Of a stretch of 64,000 nucleotides of DNA, positions 54,962-62,412 are shown piece by piece. Location: positions 1 to 64,000 of the forward strand of contig JABABI010000016.1 of the NCBI GenBank assembly GCA_014238335.1, in the 5' to 3' direction. The notes beneath the pieces were generated by a model. It did no database searches and was not told the origin of the DNA. It saw only the letters and a program-made list of their open reading frames with translations. Within the stretch, counting starts at the first letter, position 1, and each line of letters opens with the position of its first letter. A program made the translations under genes and the position numbers. This DNA is from Fuerstiella sp. Lineage in GTDB: Bacteria > Planctomycetota > Planctomycetia > Planctomycetales > Planctomycetaceae.

Positions 54962-56131
54962 TTGGTGAAGCAATTTCATTCAGTAACGAATGCCGAAAAG
55001 ATTGGCCTGTCAACGGTTGTTGATGTCTTTGATCGCTCAGACCTGTTCGAACTGCTGGATAACGAGGCAGTATTAAGGTTGTCGCGACTCGGCGGCAAAG
55101 CGGGATTCAGAGATTCGGCCGCGATTCACAGGTCAACGGGGATTACCACGCGTCGTCGTCTGCGGGATGGGGTCCAGCCATTGGACGTCGCTGTCGCGTT
55201 GTGTCGCAGGCTGGAAACTGCCAGTGACTGCCTGATGGGCGAATTCGACGCCATTCTCCTGTGTCACTCCGATACTGATTCGCAAGCCTGCGTTCGGCTG
55301 GCCCATGCTCTGTCGCAGGAATTGGGTCTTTCCAGCGAGGCGATTGCAGCGTTTAATCACGGGTGCTCCGGCTTCATAAAACTGGTGCCGGAAGGCGCAA
55401 TGTTGCTGGACAGTATTGACCACAAGGGCAAAGTCGCTCTGATTTCGGTGGAGACTCCCGAATATTGGCATGACGGTGCTGATCGGTTGTTTTGCGGAAT
55501 AGTGTCCGCAGGAGCGACTGCTGCTGTACTGGAGACAGGCCGAGGGCTTCCCGTCGGTGCGTCAAGGAGCGACGATTTTCAGATTTCGCCGGATCGGCGT
55601 TTAAATCCTGATCCGCTCTTTCGGATGGAAACGGCTGACGTCTTTGATTTTCGAGGCGAACCGTGTCACCGGACTGTGATGCGGATGAATGCGGAACCCG
55701 TCTTTATCAATGGCATCGAATTGATGCTGGACAATCTGCGGGCGGCGATGCTGTCCATTGATCGGCAATCTGGACAACGAGTGATCGTTGCCCCGCACCA
55801 GCCCAGTGGAAAACTGCTTCGAGCCCTGATTGCCGCTGCGGTGCTGGAGTTTCCGGATGTTGAGTTTCTGAACAACCTGGAATCGTACGGCAACATGATT
55901 TCTTCATCGGTGCCGACGTTGATGTCTCGTTTCGACGAGGTTCTGCCGCTGAACAAGCTGGAACCTTTGCGGGACGACGATCACATCATTCTGCTGGCGG
56001 CGGGAATCTGCATGACTGACATCGCCGATCGGATGTCGGCAGGACATACCTGCCTGCAGTGGCGAGGGAATACGTTGAATGTTCTTCACCGCCACGAAAC
56101 ACCCGCAGATGCAAACGTCTCGGTCGGGTAG
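54962..56131 (+). CDS. FabH-like 3-oxoacyl-ACP synthase III fold enzyme
   Basis: 389 residues from TTG at 54962 or GTG at 54965. Thiolase-fold condensing enzyme. The Cys-His-Asn triad is recognisable: FNHGCSGFIKL at about Cys135, VIVAPHQPSGKLL at about His278 and ESYGNMISSSVPTL at about Asn311. KASIII enzymes start fatty-acid or specialised lipid chains from an acyl-CoA. The sequence is divergent from primary FabH, so a secondary role (ladderane-like, polyketide or signalling lipid) is possible but unproven. No acyl carrier protein or fab gene adjoins it. Confidence 0.85.
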   Translation: MVKQFHSVTNAEKIGLSTVVDVFDRSDLFELLDNEAVLRLSRLGGKAGFRDSAAIHRSTGITTRRRLRDGVQPLDVAVALCRRLETASDCLMGEFDAILLCHSDTDSQACVRLAHALSQELGLSSEAIAAFNHGCSGFIKLVPEGAMLLDSIDHKGKVALISVETPEYWHDGADRLFCGIVSAGATAAVLETGRGLPVGASRSDDFQISPDRRLNPDPLFRMETADVFDFRGEPCHRTVMRMNAEPVFINGIELMLDNLRAAMLSIDRQSGQRVIVAPHQPSGKLLRALIAAAVLEFPDVEFLNNLESYGNMISSSVPTLMSRFDEVLPLNKLEPLRDDDHIILLAAGICMTDIADRMSAGHTCLQWRGNTLNVLHRHETPADANVSVG

Positions 56132-56153
56132 TTGCAGAGGACGCTTCATCGAA

Positions 56154-56209
56154 GTGTAGCGACTTCCGTCGCCGTTCAGCTGCGAAATAGCGCGCCGGCC
56201 ACGCTACAC
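56154..56209. repeat. 56-bp palindromic repeat-like element
   Basis: Ends are exact inverted copies: GTGTAGCG at 56154-56161 and CGCTACAC at 56202-56209. Inside lies a second hairpin GCGAC-TTCC-GTCGC (56159-56172). It fills the gap between the convergent FabH-like and DUF1080 genes. This resembles a short non-coding mobile or REP-type unit. Confidence 0.6.
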
Positions 56210-56212
56210 GCA

Positions 56213-56998
56213 CTATTCTTCCAACACCATGATTTCGACTTTTCGGAAGTCGCAAGGGTGACTTTCTGATTGCAGCGATATCGTACCGCCGTGCAATGCA
56301 AGTTTGCCGTCCCTGATCAGCTTCTGTGCACTGCTGTCCCGTTCATCCAGTTGTGGTTCTGTGTATTCAAGAACCACCTTGCCGTCGAGAATGTGTTTTA
56401 CGACCTTGTTGCCACGCACCTCGATTTCTGCCGTGACCCACTGGTCAAGATGCAGGGTGTCTGAACTGGATTTGATGCAATGCTGTTTTTTTAACTTTCC
56501 ATCCATGACGACGTTTGTGCCCGGCGTGCACAGGTTTGATGTGGTGCGTGGGTCTTTGCCGTTTCCGGCCAGCAACTGGACTTCGATGGACACAGGGAAA
56601 TCCTGATCCTTTGCCATGGTTTCGGGCTTCTGGCCATGGACCATCACACCGCTGTTCCGGATGGCCCAGCCCGGTCCGCCCGCACACTGTTCGTTAACGA
56701 ATCGGTATTCCACTCGGAACCGATAGTGTGAAAACTGCTTTGCATAGAACAGATGGCCGAATCGCTGGCCAAATTCCTTGTACTGGTCGTAACGGACCTT
56801 CATCAGTCCGCCTTCCACACGAAAGGTGTTTCCGTAGTTTTCGCCAAGCTCCGAGTATCGAATCTTCGGCGTCCAGCCGGCCAGGTCTTTGCCATTGAAT
56901 AGCTGAACCCACGCGCCTGGTTTGAATTCCTGTTCGGCGGCGTCAGTTGACGGCGCACACAGCAGTATGGCAAGGGGCAGAATCAGAACGTGCTTCAT
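56213..56998 (-). CDS. DUF1080 (3-keto-disaccharide hydrolase-type) secreted protein
   Basis: 261 residues with a signal peptide (LILPLAILLCAPSTDA). The domain is a concanavalin-like jellyroll typical of DUF1080: WVQLFNGKDLAGWTPKIRYS near the start, NSGVMVHGQKPETMAKDQDF, SIEVQLLAGNGKDPRTTSNL, WVTAEIEVRGNKVVKHILDG and SHPCDFRKVEIMVLEE at the end. Some family members cleave 3-keto sugars, so a glycoside role is plausible. Planctomycetes encode many. Convergent with the FabH-like gene, which ends 80 bases away. Confidence 0.92.
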   Translation of the reverse strand: MKHVLILPLAILLCAPSTDAAEQEFKPGAWVQLFNGKDLAGWTPKIRYSELGENYGNTFRVEGGLMKVRYDQYKEFGQRFGHLFYAKQFSHYRFRVEYRFVNEQCAGGPGWAIRNSGVMVHGQKPETMAKDQDFPVSIEVQLLAGNGKDPRTTSNLCTPGTNVVMDGKLKKQHCIKSSSDTLHLDQWVTAEIEVRGNKVVKHILDGKVVLEYTEPQLDERDSSAQKLIRDGKLALHGGTISLQSESHPCDFRKVEIMVLEE

Positions 56999-57116
56999 TT
57001 TGTTCTCCAGTTACGTTTCATGGTGTCAGCTGCTCGAATACGTGCGGGGCCAACGATTTTGAGTCGTATGACGCGGACTCTCGCGAACGGGAGTGTCCGC
57101 CGATATTGATAATGTT

Positions 57117-58496
57117 TTAGTTGTCCTGCGATGCTGATTGGGCTTCTTCGATGCAGTACAAATGTCCGAAAGTACGCAGATAAAGACGACCGTTGGCTGC
57201 GGCCGGAGAAGCTCGCATGCCTTCGGCCAACCGATTTCTGGCAACAATTTCAAACTTATCGCTGGCTCTGATCGCCGTTGTGTCTCCTTCTTCGCTGCAG
57301 AAATAGATCAGTCCGTTGGCTGAAACGGGTGACGCAACATGAGTTCCGCCAACACGGTCTTTCCAGATTTCTTCACCCGTGTCCGCCGCGATACAGCTGG
57401 CAACACCCTTGTCAGTGATCATGTAAACGCGGTTACCCACCAGTATCGGGGCGGACAGACGCGGATTCCCCTGAGTCCGATTCCATCTGACGTGAGACTC
57501 GGTGACGTCTCCCTTCGTTGTTTCATTCAGGTGGACTCCGAACAGATTGCGTCCACCGCTACCTGAGTGCAGGATGGCGATGTCGTTATAGAACGCCGGC
57601 GGTGCGGCGGCATTGAAGTCGCCGTGTCGAATGCCCCAGACTTCTTTTCCCGTCAGTACGTCGTAGCCATAGGCCCCGCGTGAACCCACGGAGACGACCT
57701 GAGTTCGGCCGTTGACCTCGACGAATCCTGGTGTGCTGTACGCTTTGCGCAGATCACCTTCTCGCTTGGGGTTGCCGTCTGCGTCCAGATCGCCGTAGTC
57801 CGTTGAGCGATTTGTTCTCCAGACGGTCTTACCTGAATGCTTATCGATAGCCATCAGGAACTGACGGTCGATGCCATCAAAGGTCAGGATCAATAGGTCC
57901 TGAAAGATCATCGGAGACGAACCCGGACCCCGAAAATGTCGACACTTGATATCCCGTCGCTGCCAGACGACTTCAGCGGTTTCCGTACTGAGCCGCACAG
58001 TGCCGTATGACCCAAAGTGGGCGTACACAGCATCGTCCTGAAGTGCACACGAAGGCGATGCGTATGTGTTGACTTTCTGGCCCAGAGGCTCCGGGTCTTC
58101 ATTTTTGAATACGAGTTTGTGATGCAGCACATTTCCGCTGTCGGCGTCCAGACAATAGACGAACTGCTGCTTGCCGTCTTCAGTCGCCGCGGTCAGCCAG
58201 ATTCGACCGGCTCCGATGACGGGGGTTGAATGGCCATGGCCTTGTAGCGGTACCTTCCACTTAACGTTTTTCCCCGACTGTTCGTCGAATTCTGAGGGCA
58301 GACCTTTGGCGTCACGTGCCGCCACCTGGCTATTGAGTCCAGGCCCGTTGCGGAACGGCCACGACAGACGTGATTCGCCAGCAAAGATATTCGACTGACA
58401 GCATAGCAACGCCCACAGGATCGCTCGGCGGTTCCAGAAACCGATACCGCAGGACGACTGGCGTTGAGCACGATGGCGAGTCCGAGACGTTTGCAT
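57117..58496 (-). CDS. PQQ-binding-like beta-propeller protein (copy 2)
   Basis: 459 residues. N-terminal basic region and a hydrophobic signal (ILWALLCCQSNIFAGES). The rest is beta-propeller blades: WPFRNGPGLNSQVAARDAKG, FVYCLDADSGNVLHHKLVFK, LMAIDKHSGKTVWRTNRS, GVASCIAADTGEEIWKDRVG and TAIRASDKFEIVARNRLAEG. Related to the gene at 44551-45882, with the same WPFRxG/WTQWSG type opening. No catalytic residues assigned. Followed by the DUF1080 gene about 120 bases downstream on the same strand. Confidence 0.86.
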   Translation of the reverse strand: MQTSRTRHRAQRQSSCGIGFWNRRAILWALLCCQSNIFAGESRLSWPFRNGPGLNSQVAARDAKGLPSEFDEQSGKNVKWKVPLQGHGHSTPVIGAGRIWLTAATEDGKQQFVYCLDADSGNVLHHKLVFKNEDPEPLGQKVNTYASPSCALQDDAVYAHFGSYGTVRLSTETAEVVWQRRDIKCRHFRGPGSSPMIFQDLLILTFDGIDRQFLMAIDKHSGKTVWRTNRSTDYGDLDADGNPKREGDLRKAYSTPGFVEVNGRTQVVSVGSRGAYGYDVLTGKEVWGIRHGDFNAAAPPAFYNDIAILHSGSGGRNLFGVHLNETTKGDVTESHVRWNRTQGNPRLSAPILVGNRVYMITDKGVASCIAADTGEEIWKDRVGGTHVASPVSANGLIYFCSEEGDTTAIRASDKFEIVARNRLAEGMRASPAAANGRLYLRTFGHLYCIEEAQSASQDN

Positions 58497-58929
58497 TGGC
58501 AGGAAGTTTTCGATGAAGAGGCGCGGCTGGGAAAGGAGGGCAGACTGAAACCGATTAAGCTGCCCACCATAACGATTTGCATCTCAGAATTCCTGTGTTT
58601 TTGCATCTGTACGCGGGAAGAAAGGCAGTTCCGTGCTGGCATGCTTTGTTCTCCGGCGGGTAAGCTGGCGTTGCTGGTTGCCTCGCTATTGCAATTCCAC
58701 CGCGAATTCCCCTTTACCGGAGACGAAGAAGTGAATCTGCGGGCACTGACTTGCTTCTGGCTTCAGGCCGGAGAAACTGTACGGTGTCGGGCTTGACCAT
58801 GATCCCAGCATCTTTTTTGGGGCATTGTCGCTACCGAAATCAAGACGTTGTTTCGCTCCTGATGGTCACTCTCTGGATGAGCTCGAAACGGGCCGTTCTT
58901 TTTCCGAAAGTGTGTAGACACCCCACTGA
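58497..58929. other. Intergenic gap
   Basis: 433 bases between divergent genes. A plus-strand frame (58473-58796) overlaps the start of the beta-propeller gene and has unusual Cys/Leu composition, so I treat it as non-coding. Presumed promoters lie here; nothing else is evident. Confidence 0.35.
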
Positions 58930-60033
58930 ATGCCGGATCCTGTCGAGAGAATTCTGCTGCTGACCCACGAGCTATCGTTTCGCGGTGCGTCGATTCATGC
59001 GCTGAGGCTTGCAAAGGGGCTGGAATCCAGGCAGATTGAGACAGTGGTTCTGTGCACGCAGCGGCATTCTCTTGATTCGATGTTAACGAACAACGTCCGG
59101 ATTGTGCACGTGCCGGGGTATTCCGTTCCTGTGTGGGGACGGGTTGTTCGCCGCACCGTGCTGCAGAATCTCCGCGCGCAACCGCCGGACGTGATTCATG
59201 TTCTGGGGCCTCGCCTGCTGCCTCAGGCGTTGTGGCTGGGAAAACTGCTGGAACGCCCAGTTGTGCTTGGCCTGACAGATCAGGGGGAAGCCGGTCAGGT
59301 TACTTTGCCGGCGCCCAACGATATTTGCAGAGCCATTGTGTGTGTCAGCGAAAGTGTTCGGTCTGCTCTGCCCGCGCACCTGGAATTGATTGAGCAGCGC
59401 GTCATCCTGCCTGGAGTCCCGCTGGGTGTGACTCACCGCACGCCGCCGATTATGAAGGACGGACACATTCCCGTTGTCGGAATGGCGGGGCCACTGGAAG
59501 TCATCAAAGGCGGATCCTTCTTTCTGCGAGCCTGTCATCGCGTTCTGGAGGCCGGGGTTCCGATCCGCGTCGTTGTCACCGGTTCTGGTCCGGAAGAACG
59601 CAATCTGCGACGATTGTCGACGTCACTCGAGCTGGACGAACATGCCACGTTTGTCGACGATGGTACTTCGATGGAGGCGTATCTTTCGGCGATTGACATT
59701 TTCTGTCTGCCGTCTCTGCAACAGGGATTCGGGGTTATCATGCTGGAGGCCATGGCACTGGGGCGTCCGGCAATTGCCTCAGGCGTCGGCGGTGTGTTGA
59801 GCATTCTTGAGGACAATAAGACCGGGTTGATCGTGCCGCCGTCTGACAGCCGTGCTCTGGCCGATCGAATGCTGGAATTGCTGAACGATCCGGAGCGAGC
59901 TCGAAAAATTGCGATCGCTGGTCAGAATCTGGTCGAAGACAGGTTCACGGTGGATCGCATGGTCGACGAAACCATCACGCTGTATAACGATGCCGCCCCG
60001 GTTGTATCGGATTCGCTCAATCGCCTGGAGTAA
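58930..60033 (+). CDS. Glycosyltransferase family 4-like
   Basis: 367 residues, GT-B fold, soluble. N-terminal acceptor domain: ILLLTHELSFRGASIHALRL, IVHVPGYSVPVWGRVV, DVIHVLGPRLLPQALWLGKL; C-terminal nucleotide-sugar domain: VVGMAGPLEVIKGGSFFLRA, VVVTGSGPEERNLRRLSTSL, then the E-x7-E type site FGVIMLEAMALGRPAIASGVGG. Complete and likely retaining, but the sugar and acceptor are not readable. Directly upstream of cinA on the same strand (about 130 bases), no other polysaccharide gene nearby. Confidence 0.9.
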   Translation: MPDPVERILLLTHELSFRGASIHALRLAKGLESRQIETVVLCTQRHSLDSMLTNNVRIVHVPGYSVPVWGRVVRRTVLQNLRAQPPDVIHVLGPRLLPQALWLGKLLERPVVLGLTDQGEAGQVTLPAPNDICRAIVCVSESVRSALPAHLELIEQRVILPGVPLGVTHRTPPIMKDGHIPVVGMAGPLEVIKGGSFFLRACHRVLEAGVPIRVVVTGSGPEERNLRRLSTSLELDEHATFVDDGTSMEAYLSAIDIFCLPSLQQGFGVIMLEAMALGRPAIASGVGGVLSILEDNKTGLIVPPSDSRALADRMLELLNDPERARKIAIAGQNLVEDRFTVDRMVDETITLYNDAAPVVSDSLNRLE

Positions 60034-60165
60034 CTGAACAGCGTCGTTCGGCCAGGCAGCGTCGGAAACATGTGACAGATTGTTTAGTTCTCGGTGAGTA
60101 CGCCGGGGCAGCCCAGAACGCCGCCGGTGCTTCTGTGGCATTGTTCGATCACAGGATTTATTGAC

Positions 60166-61395
60166 ATGAGGGCGGAGATAATCGCCATTGGTTCGGAATT
60201 GACGTGCGGGGCACGGCTGGACACCAACAGTCAGTGGCTGAGTTGCGAACTGGAAGCTCGTGGCTGGACCGTTCAGCGACATACGACCGTGGCCGACGAT
60301 CGCGATGCGATGGTTCGCATTTATCAGGAAGCCGCACAACGTTCTCGCGTTGTCCTGATCACCGGTGGACTTGGTCCCACGCTCGACGACATCACTAGAG
60401 ATACGCTTGCGGAAGCCTTCAGTCAGAAACTGGTCGAGGACGGTGATTCGTTGAGACACATCGAGGCGCTGTTCAGCAGTCGCAATCGGCAGATGCCGGA
60501 ACGCAACCGGGTTCAGGCGCTTCGGCCGGAATTCGCTTCCGCGTTGCACAATGCTCACGGCACTGCTCCCGGAATTCTGCTGCAGCTTTCAGTTCCGGCA
60601 TGCACCATCGGCGTAATGCCGGGCGTGCCCGCCGAGATGCGTCGCATGTTTCACGAGCGACTGGTCCACGAACTTCCCGCCAGTGACGTTTTCTTACGCC
60701 GGTGCGTAATTCGAACATTCGGTTTTGGCGAATCTGACGCGGAACGCCTGCTGGGTGATCTGACGGCACGTGGAAGAAATCCGGAAGTCGGTATCACGGC
60801 CAGTAACGCGGTTATCTCGTTGTCTGTGACCGCTCGCGCGGGCAGCGAAGCGGAATGTGAGCTGCTGGCAGCGGCTGTTCGTGATCAGATCAAAGAAAAA
60901 CTGGGCGATGCGGTGTTCGGTGAAGGTGAAATTGAACTGCACCACGCCGTCGCTGACCAGCTGCTGCACTATGATCTGAAGATCGCATTGCTGGAGGGAC
61001 CGACAACTGGTGGGCTTATAGGTCAGTGGCTTACGGAAACTGAAGAATTCGCCAGTCGACTGGCACACAGTCAGTTGTTTCCAACTTCGTTGTCCATGGT
61101 GCCGAACCACGCACCTTCAGCCGGAACAAACGGAGCCTGGGAATCAGCGTTACGCGAACACGGAAAAAGATTGCTGACGGATCGAATGGCTGACTTTGTG
61201 CTGTTGTCGTCGCCGAGTACCCTGACGACTGATGAAAACGGCGTTCGTAAACAACAGGGCAGCGTCATTGTGCTGGGCGCAGACCTTGACCAGTTGCTGG
61301 ATGTCAGCATGACTGGCAACCTTGCTGTTTTTCGCAGCCGAGCCGCACGAATGGCTCTGAATCAACTGCGACTCCATCTGCTGAAGGGCAGGTGA
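60166..61395 (+). CDS. cinA: CinA-like protein with altered C-terminal domain
   Basis: About 409 residues from the ATG at 60166. The N-terminal MoCF/COG1058 domain is intact (AEIIAIGSELTCGARLDTNS, VLITGGLGPTLDDITRDTLA, CTIGVMPGVPAEMRRMF), which in other CinA proteins is an ADP-ribose pyrophosphatase. In the C-terminal part the usual PncC motif AESCTGGL appears as LEGPTTGGLIGQWL, lacking the catalytic Ser and the Cys, so NMN deamidase activity is probably lost. The domain then diverges but keeps ANEEADxxLAx-like helices. Downstream of a glycosyltransferase and upstream of a GNAT gene. Activity statement is inference from motifs. Confidence 0.85.
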   Translation: MRAEIIAIGSELTCGARLDTNSQWLSCELEARGWTVQRHTTVADDRDAMVRIYQEAAQRSRVVLITGGLGPTLDDITRDTLAEAFSQKLVEDGDSLRHIEALFSSRNRQMPERNRVQALRPEFASALHNAHGTAPGILLQLSVPACTIGVMPGVPAEMRRMFHERLVHELPASDVFLRRCVIRTFGFGESDAERLLGDLTARGRNPEVGITASNAVISLSVTARAGSEAECELLAAAVRDQIKEKLGDAVFGEGEIELHHAVADQLLHYDLKIALLEGPTTGGLIGQWLTETEEFASRLAHSQLFPTSLSMVPNHAPSAGTNGAWESALREHGKRLLTDRMADFVLLSSPSTLTTDENGVRKQQGSVIVLGADLDQLLDVSMTGNLAVFRSRAARMALNQLRLHLLKGR

Positions 61396-61522
61396 TATTT
61401 CTTCGAACCATGTTTTGACGCATTGGCGTAAGCGACGACCCTCTCACTGACGACGAATTTCAGCTGGCAATCGACGGCATGCTTTCCGTCCGTTTTTTCT
61501 TTCACTGGCACGCTCTTATCTG

Positions 61523-61957
61523 ATGACCAACCCGACAACAGAAAATGACGTGACCGTTCGTCCCGCAACGCGTGACGATCTTCCGGTTCTGTCACAGTTG
61601 ATTACCGAATTTGTGAAAGCGAATCGGTTGTTGCCAAGAACTCAGAATGAGCTGGATGATCTCATCCCCACTGGTTTTGTGGCGTGTCTCGGCGACCAGC
61701 TGGTTGGCTTCGCGGCATTGGAAATCTATTCCCCCAAACTGGCGGAGGTTCGAAGTCTGGCCGTCGTGCCGGAAATGCAGGGCAATGGACTCGGTAAGCG
61801 ACTTGTGCTGCAGTGTGTCGAACTCGCCCAAAGTCGCAACGTGCTTGAAGTGATGGCAATCACGTCTGCTGAGGAATTTTTCCAGTCCTGCGGGTTTGAT
61901 TTCACGTTACCCGGCGAAAAGAAGGCACTGTTCGTGCGGACTCGCGAGGACGCCTGA
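61523..61957 (+). CDS. GNAT-family N-acetyltransferase
   Basis: 144 residues. Opens VTVRPATRDDLPVLSQLITE, then NRLLPRTQNELDDLIPTGFV, the acetyl-CoA loop VRSLAVVPEMQGNGLGKRLV (R/Q-x-x-G-x-G/A type) and FFQSCGFDFTLPGEKKALFV. The LLPRT block and C-terminal pattern resemble the GNAT domain of N-acetylglutamate synthase (ArgA), so arginine biosynthesis is possible, but many unrelated acetyltransferases look similar. No arg gene nearby. Alone on the plus strand, about 130 bases after cinA. Confidence 0.8.
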   Translation: MTNPTTENDVTVRPATRDDLPVLSQLITEFVKANRLLPRTQNELDDLIPTGFVACLGDQLVGFAALEIYSPKLAEVRSLAVVPEMQGNGLGKRLVLQCVELAQSRNVLEVMAITSAEEFFQSCGFDFTLPGEKKALFVRTREDA

Positions 61958-62125
61958 TTATTGTCAGTGTAAGGAAGGCGGTTGCCGACTGTTCTTGCAG
62001 CGGTGAATTGCTGCCGGAACAACACAACGTTAATGTTTGCGGGATGCGGTGGACTGCCGCACCTGGATGTCGATTAATGGTTGCGGGCCGACGGCCTGCC
62101 CTTCAAAGCGAAAAGGAACCTGTAT

Positions 62126-62335
62126 ATGTCTGATGTTAAAGTCAATGTTCGCGATAACGGTCCCTTGCTCGTATCCGGTCCCATCACTGTCGAAGATGCG
62201 GAAGGCAATTCGTTTGACCTGGGCAGCAAGGAAACGATCGCCTTGTGTCGCTGTGGTGCGTCCGAGAAACGTCCGTTCTGCGATGGCGCTCACAATCGAT
62301 GTGGGTTTGAATCTGCCGAACGTGCGTCGTCGTAA
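62126..62335 (+). CDS. CDGSH iron-sulfur domain protein
   Basis: 69 residues from the ATG at 62126, with AAGGAA about 8 bases upstream. The C-terminal half is the CDGSH zinc-finger-like motif: LCRCGASEKRPFCDGAHNR, with three Cys and one His that hold a [2Fe-2S] cluster as in mitoNEET. The N-terminal half (VNVRDNGPLLVSGPITVEDA) is the short beta part found in bacterial members. Redox or cluster-transfer role by homology; no physiological partner evident. It is close to the esterase gene, 77 bases apart. Confidence 0.93.
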   Translation: MSDVKVNVRDNGPLLVSGPITVEDAEGNSFDLGSKETIALCRCGASEKRPFCDGAHNRCGFESAERASS

Positions 62336-62412
62336 CTGGACAGCGGCCGGCTGAGCAGAAACAGCACGCCAGGTCATCATCGTCTTCGAAGTGTTCTTGA
62401 CGGGATTTCGCA

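Noticed and set aside
58473..58796. Plus-strand frame overlapping the start of the second beta-propeller gene
   Set aside because: Odd Cys/Leu-rich composition, no homology seen and it overlaps a supported gene.
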